Below are positions 48,153 to 56,833 of a stretch of DNA of 64,000 nt, in pieces. Both the position numbers and the translations under genes were made by a program. Source of the stretch: Palleniella muris (lineage in GTDB: Bacteria > Bacteroidota > Bacteroidia > Bacteroidales > Bacteroidaceae); contig NZ_SRZC01000018.1 in the NCBI RefSeq assembly GCF_004792655.1, positions 1 to 64,000 on the forward strand. The letters run 5' to 3'. Below the pieces are notes generated by a model. That model was not told where the DNA came from. It did no database searches and saw nothing but the letters and a program-made list of their open reading frames with translations. Numbering within the stretch: the stretch's first letter is position 1; every line of letters starts with the position of its first letter.

Positions 48153-50038
48153 GAACATTACGCATTCTGATTGTCCTTTTGTCAGTCTTCGCAATGACTG
48201 CGACGGCAAAGGAAAAGCAATACACGATGACATCGCCTGACAAGCGGATGGCACTAACTGTCGGCATGAATAACGGGCGGTGGGCATACAGTCTGACACG
48301 TGACGGCAGAAAACTTATCGAGGAATCGGCATTCGGGCTCTGCTCTGAAAATGGTGCGTTGATGCCTTCTGCGCAATCAGCGGTGGGCAAAGTGAGCAAG
48401 GAATGCCATAAAGGCGTGTGGAAACCGGTATGGGGCAAGAGTTCCGTGGTCAGGGACAGATATAACGAGATAGCTCTCCCTTTCGACAACGAGTTCTCTG
48501 TGGTGTTCCGTCTCTATGACGACGGAATGGCGTTCCGCTATGTAATACATGGTGTCAACCGGGAGTTGAAAGAGAAAACCGAGTTCCGTTTCGCAGGAGA
48601 TTACAACGCTTGGTACTACAACGGTGAGCGGCACAACATCGGACCGGAGAGACTTTCCGCTGCCGACGGTGAGCGGTTGCCTGTCATGACGATAGATGCC
48701 GACGGATGCTTCATGGCTGTTCACGAGGCAGACCTTGGGCATGGAACTCCCATGGTGCTGAAAACCAAGGCGGGAGAACGCACATTCACCGTCGCTGACA
48801 ATGACCTCACCGCTGCCGACGACGGCAAAACGGCATGGCGTGTGGTGATGTGTGCCGACAAGATAGGCACGCTTGTCGATTCGCACATCCTTGAATTGCT
48901 CAACCCGGAGCCTGCTGACGGCATGGATTTCTCATGGGTGAAGCCGGGTGTATGCCTGTGGGACTGGCGCATAGACGGTGCAGTGTGGGACGGTTTTGAG
49001 TACACTATGTCCTATCCGTCATGGGTGCGCATGGTTGATTTCGCCGCCAAACAAGGATTTGCCCACCTTGTCCTTGATGCCAACTGGTATGGTCCTGAGT
49101 TTGAAAAGGACTCCGACCCTGTGAAAGGCGACAAGGCAAACGATGTCCGCCGCATTATCCGTTATGCCAAGGAGAAGGGCGTCGGCATCTGGCTTTACCT
49201 TAATGATGTGGGTGGAAAGAACTATCCTATCGCAGAAACACTGAGGCAATATCACGAGTGGGGTGCCGCCGGTGTGAAATACGGCTTTATGACCGGCAAC
49301 GCAAAGGAGAAGAACCACAAGACGAGGGAGATTACAGCGTTGTGCGCAATGAACCGCTTGCTGGTTGATTTCCACGACTATCCCGTCCATCCTTACGGTC
49401 AGATGCGCACTTGGCCGAATGCCGTGACGCGCGAGTACTGCAAAGCACAGCTTGACGGTCACGACATCTTCTATCCCAAAACGTTCGTGACATCGGTGTT
49501 CGTCAACATGCTTGCAGGTCCGATAGACCAGAACAACGGAATGTTTGACTTACGGCAGGGCAAGACAACGCGCAAGGACAACAACCAGGAGGTGCCGTCC
49601 ACCGTTGTCGCTGAGGCTGCACGCACACAGATAACATTCTCGGGTGCGACAGTAATACCCGATATTCCGGAGTATTATGAGAAGCATCCGTCGCTCCTTC
49701 GCTTCCTTTCGGCACAGAAGATGCCGTGGCGCGAGAGCAAGACACTTGACGGAAGGATTGGCGAATACATCGTCATGATGCGTCATGCTGCCGACGGTGC
49801 TTACCTCGTCGGTGCCGCAACCGATGAGAATCGCCGTACTATTGACATTCCGTTGGACTTCCTTCCCAAAGGCAACTACCACGTGGAGATAACCGAGGAC
49901 GGCGACAGTGCAGACTATCTGGTAAACCGCGAGACGACAAAGGTGTCGCACAGGGATGTCACTCGTAAGGATATTGTCACCGTCAACCTCGCTCCCGGTG
50001 GCGGAGCATGTCTGTTGATAACCCTGAAAACCAAATAA
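48149..50038 (+). CDS. Secreted glycoside hydrolase family 97
   Basis: GH97 contains alpha-glucosidases such as SusB and alpha-galactosidases. The 629 residues start with a signal peptide (1-21, ending ATAKE), then the N-terminal beta-sandwich (YTMTSPDKRMALTVGM), the barrel (GVGIWLYLNDVGGKN, LVDFHDYPVHPYGQMRTWPNAVTREY) and a C-terminal beta domain. The segment AGVKYGFMTG has Tyr where retaining members carry the nucleophilic Asp, so the mechanism and sugar are open. The 4-bp overlap with the GH31 gene shows they act together. Confidence 0.9.
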   Translation: MRTLRILIVLLSVFAMTATAKEKQYTMTSPDKRMALTVGMNNGRWAYSLTRDGRKLIEESAFGLCSENGALMPSAQSAVGKVSKECHKGVWKPVWGKSSVVRDRYNEIALPFDNEFSVVFRLYDDGMAFRYVIHGVNRELKEKTEFRFAGDYNAWYYNGERHNIGPERLSAADGERLPVMTIDADGCFMAVHEADLGHGTPMVLKTKAGERTFTVADNDLTAADDGKTAWRVVMCADKIGTLVDSHILELLNPEPADGMDFSWVKPGVCLWDWRIDGAVWDGFEYTMSYPSWVRMVDFAAKQGFAHLVLDANWYGPEFEKDSDPVKGDKANDVRRIIRYAKEKGVGIWLYLNDVGGKNYPIAETLRQYHEWGAAGVKYGFMTGNAKEKNHKTREITALCAMNRLLVDFHDYPVHPYGQMRTWPNAVTREYCKAQLDGHDIFYPKTFVTSVFVNMLAGPIDQNNGMFDLRQGKTTRKDNNQEVPSTVVAEAARTQITFSGATVIPDIPEYYEKHPSLLRFLSAQKMPWRESKTLDGRIGEYIVMMRHAADGAYLVGAATDENRRTIDIPLDFLPKGNYHVEITEDGDSADYLVNRETTKVSHRDVTRKDIVTVNLAPGGGACLLITLKTK

Positions 50039-50047
50039 AAAACAATG

Positions 50048-50202
50048 ATTAGTCAGGTAAAAACCAATGACAAGCAGCAGATCTCTTATATATCACCATT
50101 TTATGATGTATTTCTTAAAAAGGGGCTTGTCGTGTGAACCGCTAACGCGGTTCTCTTCACAGACATATACGAAAATAAGTATGTACACAATTAAAAATAC
50201 AT
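50048..50202 (+). repeat. Dispersed intergenic element, copy 2
   Basis: Much of this gap (from GGTAAAAACCAATGACAAGC near 50056 through AACCGCTAACGCGGTT at 50137-50152 to the GTACACAATTA near 50183) aligns with 56485-56655. The copies differ by scattered base changes and by an insertion in the 56-kb copy. Both have an open frame starting MTS..L.YHH.M, but it does not continue equally, so I treat the element as non-coding. Confidence 0.75.
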
Positions 50203-50232
50203 TATATTTTACGACACAAATAAAAACAACAC

Positions 50233-50982
50233 ATGCAAATACTTCTCGCTTGCGCAAAAATCATGACGGGGCAAGTGCCGCGCCATTTGCCGCTGACCAC
50301 CGAACCGCAATTCCAACGGGAGGCGAACGACAATGCCCTTCGCATGGCACGCTTCAGCCGTGAGGAACTCCGGGAGGTGCTGGGCGTAAACAAGGAAATC
50401 GCGACAGAGAATTTCCTGCGTTTCCAGTCGTTCTTTGACGAAACGACGAGGCAGCCCGCCGTGTTCAGCTATGACGGCATGGTGTTCCAAAAACTTGTGC
50501 CCGAGACTTTCAGCGACGCTGAGTTGCAATACGCCAACGGACATCTTTTCATCGGCTCTTTCCTTTATGGCTTGCTCCGTCCCCTCGACCTTGTCAACCG
50601 CTACCGTATGGAGGGAAATGTCGTGCTGCCGGGCAATGAAATGACAATGTTCGACTATTGGAAGCCCCGCCTGACGGATTGGTTCATAGAAAAGGTGAAG
50701 GCGGACGACGGCATACTTGTCAATCTGGCGAGCGACGAGTTCCGTGGGCTTTTCGATTGGCGGCGTGTGAAAAAGGAACTCGAAATCGTCACTCCGCAGT
50801 TTAAGGTGGAGAAGGCGGGCAGGTTGAAGACCATTGTCATCTACACCAAGATGTGCCGTGGCGCAATGACAAAGTGGATTCTTCAGAACAGAATCACTTC
50901 GACGGATGCCCTCAAGGCTTTCGAGTACGAGGGATTCAGGTACGACGCTACCGCCGGCGACTGGCTGTTCGTGAATCGATGA
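50233..50982 (+). CDS. yaaA: YaaA family peroxide stress protein
   Basis: YaaA (DUF328) lowers free iron and so limits Fenton damage under peroxide stress in E. coli; a DNA-binding fold has been reported for it. The 249 residues show LLACAKIM at the start, TENFLRFQSFFDETTRQPAVFSYDG, LYGLLRPLD, YWKPRLTDWF, LVNLASDEF and the C-terminal YDATAGDWLFVNR. It sits between glycosidase genes with no functional link that I can see. Confidence 0.93.
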   Translation: MQILLACAKIMTGQVPRHLPLTTEPQFQREANDNALRMARFSREELREVLGVNKEIATENFLRFQSFFDETTRQPAVFSYDGMVFQKLVPETFSDAELQYANGHLFIGSFLYGLLRPLDLVNRYRMEGNVVLPGNEMTMFDYWKPRLTDWFIEKVKADDGILVNLASDEFRGLFDWRRVKKELEIVTPQFKVEKAGRLKTIVIYTKMCRGAMTKWILQNRITSTDALKAFEYEGFRYDATAGDWLFVNR

Positions 50983-51059
50983 AGGATGCAAATAACATCA
51001 TTATGCTACTTTGTCTCTGACTTTACAACGATAAACAAACCATCAAATCAAATACAATT

Positions 51060-52691
51060 ATGAACAACATCAAGAAATCATTGGTCACCGCTGCGCTTGC
51101 CCTGCTTTCGTCATGGACAATGACAGCGCAGGATTATGCAGTGACAGTGTCCGAAAAGGACGAGCCGATGGCGCAAGGCAAGTTTGAGCCTACGTGGCAG
51201 TCACTGAGCGATTATGACGTCCCTGAGTGGTTCCGCAACGCCAAATTCGGAATCTGGGCGCATTGGGGACCACAGTGCGTTGAAGGCTCCGGCGACTGGA
51301 TGGCGCGCGGAATGTATCAGGAAGGCTCCGGCGCATACAATCATCATGTGAAGAATTACGGTCATCCGTCTGAGTTTGGCTTCAAGGACATCCTGCCATT
51401 GTTCAAGGCGGAACGATGGAATCCTGACTCTCTTGTAGCCTACTATAAGGAGTTGGGGGCGGAATACTTCTTTGCCCTCGGCAACCACCATGACAATTTC
51501 GACCTTTGGGACAGCAAGTACCAGCCATGGAACTCAAAGAACATCGGTCCGCATCGTGACATCCTGGCTGAATGGGCGGCAGCAGCCAAGAAGCAAGGAC
51601 TGCCGTTTGGCGTAAGTCTCCATGCCGACCATGCTTGGACATGGTATGAGCCAGCACAGCGATATGACCGCAACGGCAGCAAAATCGGTGTGCCTTACGA
51701 CGGCAAACTGACAAAGGCTGACGGCAAAGGCAAATGGTGGGAAGGCCTTGACCCACAGCAGCTCTATGCGCAGAACCATGAGATGAGCCAAGGCTCATGG
51801 GCTGACGGGATGATTCACCGCCAGTGGGCATGGGGCAACGGAGCGTCGATGCCGTCGAAAGAGTTTGTCACAAACTTCTACAACAGGACGCTTGATGTCA
51901 TCAACCGCTATAATCCTGACCTGCTGTATTTTGACGTTACGGCGATGCCTTTCTATCCGATAAGCGACTGCGGACTGAAGATTGCCACGCATTTCTACAA
52001 CCACAACATGGCGAAGAACAAAGGAAAGCTGACGGCGGTGATGTTCGGCAAGATACTCACCGAGGAGCAGCGCAAGGCGTTGGTGTGGGATGTGGAGCGT
52101 GGCGCGCCAAACGAAATCGTCGATGACTCATGGCAGTCATGCTCCTGCATCGGAGGATGGCACTACAACACAGGCACTTATGAGAAGAACCGCTACAAGA
52201 AAGCCTCCACCATAGCGCGCCTGCTTGTGGACATAGTCAGCAAGAACGGCAATCTGTTGCTCAGTGTGCCACTGCGCGCCGACGGCACTTTTGACGAGAA
52301 GGAGAAAGCCATACTCGACGAGTTCGGTGCATGGATGAAGGTCAATCGTCAGGCAATCATCGGCACACGCCCATGGAAAGTGTTCGGCGAAGGTCCGATG
52401 GCGGAGAAGCGCATCAACCTTAACGCGCAGGGATTTAACGAAGGAGCGTACAACAACCTCTCGGCAGAGGACATACGCTTCACGAAGAAAGGCTCCACAG
52501 TCTATGCCATGCCGATGGGATGGCCCACAGACGGGAAAGTGCTGATACGCTCCATGGCAGGCGAGAAAGTCAAGCGCGTCACTCTGTTAGGTCACGGCAA
52601 ACTCCCGTTCACCCGCACTTCCGAAGGACTTCGCGTCACTCTTCCGGAGAAACCACTCAACAACATCCTGCCGGTGCTTGAGATTAAATGA
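51060..52691 (+). CDS. Secreted alpha-L-fucosidase, GH29
   Basis: GH29 enzymes remove alpha-L-fucose from glycans by a retaining mechanism. The 543 residues begin with a signal peptide (1-23, ending MTAQD). The barrel shows WFRNAKFGIWAHWGPQC, GNHHDNFDLWDSKYQPWNS and the likely nucleophile Asp292 in LLYFDVTAMPF. The domain after residue 430 (GEGPMAEKRINLNAQGF, then VYAMPMGWP) is the usual C-terminal beta-sandwich. It lies 77 bp after yaaA. Confidence 0.94.
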   Translation: MNNIKKSLVTAALALLSSWTMTAQDYAVTVSEKDEPMAQGKFEPTWQSLSDYDVPEWFRNAKFGIWAHWGPQCVEGSGDWMARGMYQEGSGAYNHHVKNYGHPSEFGFKDILPLFKAERWNPDSLVAYYKELGAEYFFALGNHHDNFDLWDSKYQPWNSKNIGPHRDILAEWAAAAKKQGLPFGVSLHADHAWTWYEPAQRYDRNGSKIGVPYDGKLTKADGKGKWWEGLDPQQLYAQNHEMSQGSWADGMIHRQWAWGNGASMPSKEFVTNFYNRTLDVINRYNPDLLYFDVTAMPFYPISDCGLKIATHFYNHNMAKNKGKLTAVMFGKILTEEQRKALVWDVERGAPNEIVDDSWQSCSCIGGWHYNTGTYEKNRYKKASTIARLLVDIVSKNGNLLLSVPLRADGTFDEKEKAILDEFGAWMKVNRQAIIGTRPWKVFGEGPMAEKRINLNAQGFNEGAYNNLSAEDIRFTKKGSTVYAMPMGWPTDGKVLIRSMAGEKVKRVTLLGHGKLPFTRTSEGLRVTLPEKPLNNILPVLEIK

Positions 52692-52784
52692 TGCCTCGGC
52701 ATGGCATTCGTTTCCTGAAAGGCAGAATATGTTAGGTAGCGTAATAGTATTGATTTTCAGACAGTTAATGTCTTAAAAACAAAA

Positions 52785-52894
52785 GGTAGCACTTCACCTT
52801 GCAAAAGGTTACCTTTCACCATACAAAAGGTAACACTTGACTTTCCGAAAGGTAACACTTTACATTGCGAAGTGTTACCTTTCGTTTTGCAGTA
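52785..52894. repeat. 22-bp-period GGTAAC repeat array, locus B
   Basis: Five units of exactly 22 bp start at 52785, 52807, 52829, 52851 and 52873 with cores GGTAGC, GGTTAC, GGTAAC, GGTAAC and TGTTAC; the second half of each unit is like ACTTNACNTTNCNAAA. The last unit is the complement in part, so the array can fold. Period, core and unit form match 38522-38631. The rest of the 52692-52979 gap shows nothing I recognise. Confidence 0.9.
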
Positions 52895-52979
52895 TGCCAA
52901 TGTTCTTCAATGTTTTCTTGTGCGGAAAGGTGTGTATGGTTGCTGTAATACTTGATATTTCCTGTTTCATTGCTCGTGA

Positions 52980-53525
52980 TTAAAGTTTTCTGATTACCCA
53001 GCAGGGATTTCCCACAGCTACGCAACGTGCAGGAATACTGCGTGTCACGACACTTCCTGCCCCAACAGTAGTACCCTCACCGATTTCCACTCCGGGCAAA
53101 ATGACAACACCGCCACCTATACACACTTTTGCTCCTATCCTGATAGGTCGTACTGACGCCTTTCCTTTTATCCGTTCTTCCGGTTCGGTAGGGTGAATGG
53201 TTGTATAGAATTTCACATCCGAACCAATATATACATCGTCGCCAATCTCCACGCCGCCTGCAGGCTGAAAAGTGCAGTTGGCATTGATGAACACACGATG
53301 CCCGAAGCGGATGCGGTCACCGCCATAGTTGCAGTGCATCGGCGGGGCAATGCTGACATCGTCCAACGGTTGTTGAAAAAGTTCTTTCAATACTTGTTTG
53401 TCTCCGGTCGTGTTGAAATGAATCATTGCCTTATGTGCTTCGCTTCTCAATGCTACCGGTTCTTTGTCCCAAGCCCGATATTCTGTTTCAGGGAGTAAGC
53501 CATTTTTGTTCTTGTCTGTGCTCAT
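52980..53525 (-). CDS. Sugar O-acetyltransferase (maltose/galactoside type)
   Basis: These enzymes move acetyl from acetyl-CoA to sugars. The 181 residues have the N-terminal Mac domain (ALRSEAHKAMIHFNTTGD) and the left-handed beta helix with hexapeptide repeats (VEIGDDVYIGSDV, IRIGAKVCIGGGVVILPGVEIGEGTTVGAGSVV). The catalytic His region is in FYTTIHPTEPEERI. It lies 34 bp after the cyclophilin-like gene on the same strand, so the two may form an operon. Confidence 0.95.
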   Translation of the reverse strand: MSTDKNKNGLLPETEYRAWDKEPVALRSEAHKAMIHFNTTGDKQVLKELFQQPLDDVSIAPPMHCNYGGDRIRFGHRVFINANCTFQPAGGVEIGDDVYIGSDVKFYTTIHPTEPEERIKGKASVRPIRIGAKVCIGGGVVILPGVEIGEGTTVGAGSVVTRSIPARCVAVGNPCWVIRKL

Positions 53526-53559
53526 GTCATACTGTTTTTATACGTATTTGTTCCTGTGA

Positions 53560-54048
53560 TTATTCCATTCTTTCAAACCGGACATTCACATCGCCGATTC
53601 CATTGAAGATACTGACATCTCCCTCCACATGTCCGATGGACTGCATCAGGAAATGTTCTCCATTCTGTGCATACATTATGACAAAACTATGCATAGGAGG
53701 ATAATAGACAATCTCGCCCACCTTATAGCCACGTGTCCGTGCATTGTCTGCAGGTAGTTCTTCCGGAAAACGATAGCACATTTCCCGTCCATACAAATCC
53801 AGCATGGGTAAGGTTATTGGCAGTTTGGCGGCAAAGGCTTGAGCCGTGGCGTTGTCTTCAAGTGAAGCGGTCAATGTGTAGTTGCCCACTGTGATTTTCA
53901 TTTTTGTTGTCATATTGTTCTCGTTTTTGTTATTATGCCCGTTTTCTTTCTCCGGAATTGCCGATGTTTCCATTCTTTCATCTGGTTCGCAGGCTGGCAG
54001 CGACATCATTATGCACATTGCCATAGCAAGAATTGATGCTTTTCTCAT
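53560..54048 (-). CDS. Cyclophilin-like lipoprotein
   Basis: The 162 residues start with a lipoprotein signal (lipid Cys at 20, SLPACEPD). A Glu/Asn-rich linker leads to a cyclophilin-like domain from about residue 50: MKITVGNYTLTASLEDNATA, LPITLPMLDLYGREMCYRF and GEIVYYPPMHSFVIMYAQ. Such proteins keep the cyclophilin fold without its isomerase active site, and their role is unknown. In many Bacteroidetes this family sits beside AraC regulators and oxidoreductases, as here next to a broken AraC gene. Confidence 0.88.
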   Translation of the reverse strand: MRKASILAMAMCIMMSLPACEPDERMETSAIPEKENGHNNKNENNMTTKMKITVGNYTLTASLEDNATAQAFAAKLPITLPMLDLYGREMCYRFPEELPADNARTRGYKVGEIVYYPPMHSFVIMYAQNGEHFLMQSIGHVEGDVSIFNGIGDVNVRFERME

Positions 54049-54261
54049 TGTTTCCTGTCTTTATGTCATTGATGTTTCTTTCACGATGCAAAATTACGGT
54101 ATTTGTCGCAAATGCCCGGTAATCAAAACACAGTTTGTTCTGCCAATTTCAACGCCTGTCATCCGTTTGCGATGCCAATCCATTTTTTTTACTACCATTT
54201 TCCACGATTATTCTTTATTCTCGGTGAAAACAAGTATCTTTGCAGCAAACCTCTCGGGCGG

Positions 54262-54682
54262 ATGATGGGCGACTATTCGTTTTTCTCCTATGAGACGAAT
54301 GAGGCATTGCATCTCAGCCCGGTGGAGCGTCAGATCATCATGGACTGTTTTGGCAAAATCCAATATGAATTGAACCATCCGATAGACCGGCATAGCAAGA
54401 ACTTCATCACGGACAGGCTTGCCTACTGTACAATATTGTGCAGACAAGTTGTGTCTTTCCCCTAATTATTTCAGCGATTTGTTGAAGAGAGAAACAGGTT
54501 TTACGGCTATGCGCTTCATCCATGACAAGATAATCGAGATTGCTAATACGGAATTGGTGTCAACCAATAATACGATCAATGAAATAGCCTATAATCTTGG
54601 TTTTCAGTACCCGCAGCATTTCACTCGACTGTTTAAGAGAGAGGTTGGATGCACCCCTAATGAGTATAGGGTGCAGATATGA
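54262..54682 (+). pseudogene. Broken AraC-family regulator
   Basis: The first frame (from MMGDYSFFSYETNEALHLS to HSKNFITDR) is the middle part of an AraC regulator, lacking most of the usual N-terminal sensor domain. A deletion and frameshift near 54418 lead to a second frame (LPTVQYCADKLCLSPNYF, then NEIAYNLGFQYPQHFTRLFK) with the complete two helix-turn-helix motifs. About 60 residues that normally join these parts are missing. A TATCTTTG box (54235-54242) lies just before the remnant. The DNA-binding part could still be made from an internal ATG at 54419. Confidence 0.75.
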
Positions 54683-54877
54683 GCATGTCGTATATCCTGC
54701 ATTTTGATAAGCGGGTGAAGCACGAAGGAGTGTGCCTGCACCACATATATTTAGAGGGTATCTGTATTATCTGCATGTCCTTTATCTCTGAGTGTTCCCT
54801 CCGTAACAAACCCTCATGCAGATTTCTGTATGCATTCAATAAAATTGCACTTCTATCTTGAATGTATAATATAAAAA

Positions 54878-54919
54878 TAGAGGAAAATAGAGGAAATTAA
54901 GGGAAAATTTCCTCTAATT
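54878..54919. repeat. AGAGGAAATT motifs before the Fic gene
   Basis: TAGAGGAAAA (54878), TAGAGGAAATT (54888) and the complement AATTTCCTCTAATT (54906-54919) lie directly before, and in the -33 zone of, the Fic promoter. The same motif occurs several times right after the Fic gene. Placement over the promoter suggests an operator. Confidence 0.7.
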
Positions 54920-54932
54920 CGATTTCTTTTAT

Positions 54933-54940
54933 TATCTTTG
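54933..54940 (+). promoter_or_regulatory. Promoter -7 box of the Fic gene
   Basis: TATCTTTG fits the Bacteroidetes -7 box. The -33 position has no TTTG but overlaps the AATTTCCTCTAATT motif, which suggests a regulated promoter. It lies 83 bp before the start codon. Confidence 0.6.
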
Positions 54941-55023
54941 CAGCGGAAATCTGTGTCTCTGTAATTATAGTAAACTTGATTGCGTCGTTTTGCATAATAT
55001 TAGTACTCAAAAGATAAACGGTT

Positions 55024-56337
55024 ATGATAGAATTACCTCCTTCAAAATCAACAAAAAGCGTAAAAGAAGCAGTTCGGCTGTTTAATGACCCCAATCTCAA
55101 TGAGTTGTTTACGAAGATAGATAATGAATACATGTATTGGGACAGGGTGAAATATTATGCGCCCAAAGAAACATCTCCTGAGGTGCTTTGGCATGCTGTA
55201 AAGCTGAGAAGAAGTTTCAATACTGTAAACATAAGTTTTGGAAACTATCATTTCCATTTTACCATTACCGGGAAAATGCAACAGTTGCTTCATGAGTTTG
55301 ACTTGAACTTTGGAGGAAATCTCGGTTCTGAGTGTGTCATACCGGAGAAAAGCCAGCAGCGTTATCTGATGAGTTCCATTATGGAAGAGGCTATTGCGTC
55401 AAGCAAGATGGAGGGGGCTTCGACGACAAGGAAAATAGCGAAGGAGATGTTGCGCAAACAAACAAGACCGACAAACAAGAGTCAGCAGATGATTGTCAAC
55501 AACTATAATACGATAAGGTATTTGGTTGAGCACAAGGATGATGATTTGAGCATAGGACGGTTGCTTGAGGTGCATCGTTATATATCAACCAAGACGCTTG
55601 ACAACCCTGCCATGGAAGGTGCGTTGCGCATTGACGACACAATTTGTGTGATGAATGAAATAACAGGAGAAGTCGTACACACTCCACCGCCTGCTGAGAA
55701 TTTGGAGAGTTTGCTTGAGGAACTTTGCAGTTTCGCCAATACTGATGATGAGAACATTTTTGTGCATCCTATTATCAAAGGTATAATCATTCATTTCATG
55801 CTTGCTTATTTCCATCCGTTTGTTGACGGTAATGGCAGAGCCTCACGCTCTTTGGTTTATTGGTATCTTTTGAAGAAAGGATATTGGCTGACAGAATATC
55901 TTTCAATTTCGCGTGTTATATACAAGAATAAAGCACAATACGAGAAGGCTTTCCTTTATACAGAAAATGATGCGTTGGATTTGTCCTATTTCATCAATTT
56001 CAATCTGAATACGATGAAAAAAGCGTATGAGGACTTGAAGAACTATCTCCAAAGGAAAATCAGGGAGCAGCAAGATTTCTATCGATTCCGTGGATTTTGC
56101 AACATCAATGAACGGCAAGCGGAAATAATCAGAATATATTCCGATAAGCCTCAGACATTGTTAACGGCAAAAGAGCTGTCTGCTCGTTTCCCGATTACTG
56201 TAAAAACTGCCCGCGCGGATTTACAACACCTTGTAGACTTGGGACTTGCAGCAGAGTCGCCGGTTAATAAAAGAATGATGGGATATGTTCGTTCTGAGGA
56301 GTTTGAGCAAATATTGGAAGGGTTGACAAATAAATGA
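55024..56337 (+). CDS. Fic-domain protein with C-terminal winged helix
   Basis: Fic enzymes attach AMP or other phosphate groups to target proteins. The 437 residues contain the complete catalytic motif HPFVDGNGRASR (His264). Before it lies the inhibitory motif SSKMEG with Glu130, which marks the self-inhibited class II. A DUF4172-like N-terminal region precedes it. After residue 350 the C terminus (LLTAKELSARFPITVKTARADLQHLVDLGL) is a winged-helix DNA-binding domain. The protein may therefore bind DNA, and repeated motifs flank its own gene. The target protein is unknown. Confidence 0.94.
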   Translation: MIELPPSKSTKSVKEAVRLFNDPNLNELFTKIDNEYMYWDRVKYYAPKETSPEVLWHAVKLRRSFNTVNISFGNYHFHFTITGKMQQLLHEFDLNFGGNLGSECVIPEKSQQRYLMSSIMEEAIASSKMEGASTTRKIAKEMLRKQTRPTNKSQQMIVNNYNTIRYLVEHKDDDLSIGRLLEVHRYISTKTLDNPAMEGALRIDDTICVMNEITGEVVHTPPPAENLESLLEELCSFANTDDENIFVHPIIKGIIIHFMLAYFHPFVDGNGRASRSLVYWYLLKKGYWLTEYLSISRVIYKNKAQYEKAFLYTENDALDLSYFINFNLNTMKKAYEDLKNYLQRKIREQQDFYRFRGFCNINERQAEIIRIYSDKPQTLLTAKELSARFPITVKTARADLQHLVDLGLAAESPVNKRMMGYVRSEEFEQILEGLTNK

Positions 56338-56345
56338 GGAAATAA

Positions 56346-56390
56346 AATTAGAGGAAATTTCCCTCTAATTTCCTCTAATTTCCTCTAATT
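56346..56390. repeat. AATTTCCTCTAATT motifs after the Fic gene
   Basis: AATTAGAGGAAATT (56346-56359) is followed by three 10-bp-spaced copies of the complement (CCCTCTAATT, TCCTCTAATT, TCCTCTAATT; 56361-56390). The motif starts 9 bp after the Fic stop and is the same as the one before the gene. The inverted halves could also form a terminator-like hairpin. Confidence 0.8.
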
Positions 56391-56484
56391 AACATTGTAA
56401 ACAACTAAAATCAACGAGACTTGTGTGCTTGCGTATATTTCGCAAATCAATTCTGTTTGTTTCTAAATAATAATATTGGTGTCG

Positions 56485-56655
56485 GTAAAAAACAATGACA
56501 AGCAACAAAGCTCTTGTATATCATCATCTTATGAGGTTTTTCTTCAAATGGGGGCTTGGGAACCACAAGAAATCCGTGGGTAGTACCCACGGCTACTTTC
56601 TTATAACCGCTGACGCGGTTTTCTGCACAGAAATATCCGGACATTACGTACACAA
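56485..56655 (+). repeat. Dispersed intergenic element, copy 3
   Basis: This stretch aligns with the gap at 50048-50202. It additionally holds the palindrome CCGTGGGT-agt-ACCCACGG (56574-56592) also seen at 38997-39026, then AACCGCTGACGCGGTT (56605-56620). Open frames on both strands here look like by-products of the repeat. Confidence 0.75.
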
Positions 56656-56750
56656 TCAGAGATGTTTTTTGCGTTTTACTGGACACCAATAGAATAATAA
56701 TTTACATCATGCTGATTTATGCGGATTTCGTAAGATTTTTTTCAAAAAAG

Positions 56751-56782
56751 TTTGGTGGTTTCAAACTGTTTTATTATCTTTG
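56751..56782 (+). promoter_or_regulatory. Promoter of the 26-residue peptide
   Basis: TTTG (56751-56754) and TATCTTTG (56775-56782) are 20 bp apart, one of the best matches in the window. The predicted transcript starts near 56789, 45 nt before the small ORF. Confidence 0.8.
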
Positions 56783-56833
56783 CACCGTCTTTCACAAAGA
56801 CTATTTATTCATACATTATTAAATATATAAGAA

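Noticed and set aside
50067..50363. A 98-codon frame before and into yaaA
   Set aside because: It overlaps the start of yaaA in another frame and begins in a dispersed repeat; only the first residues resemble the frame at 56495.
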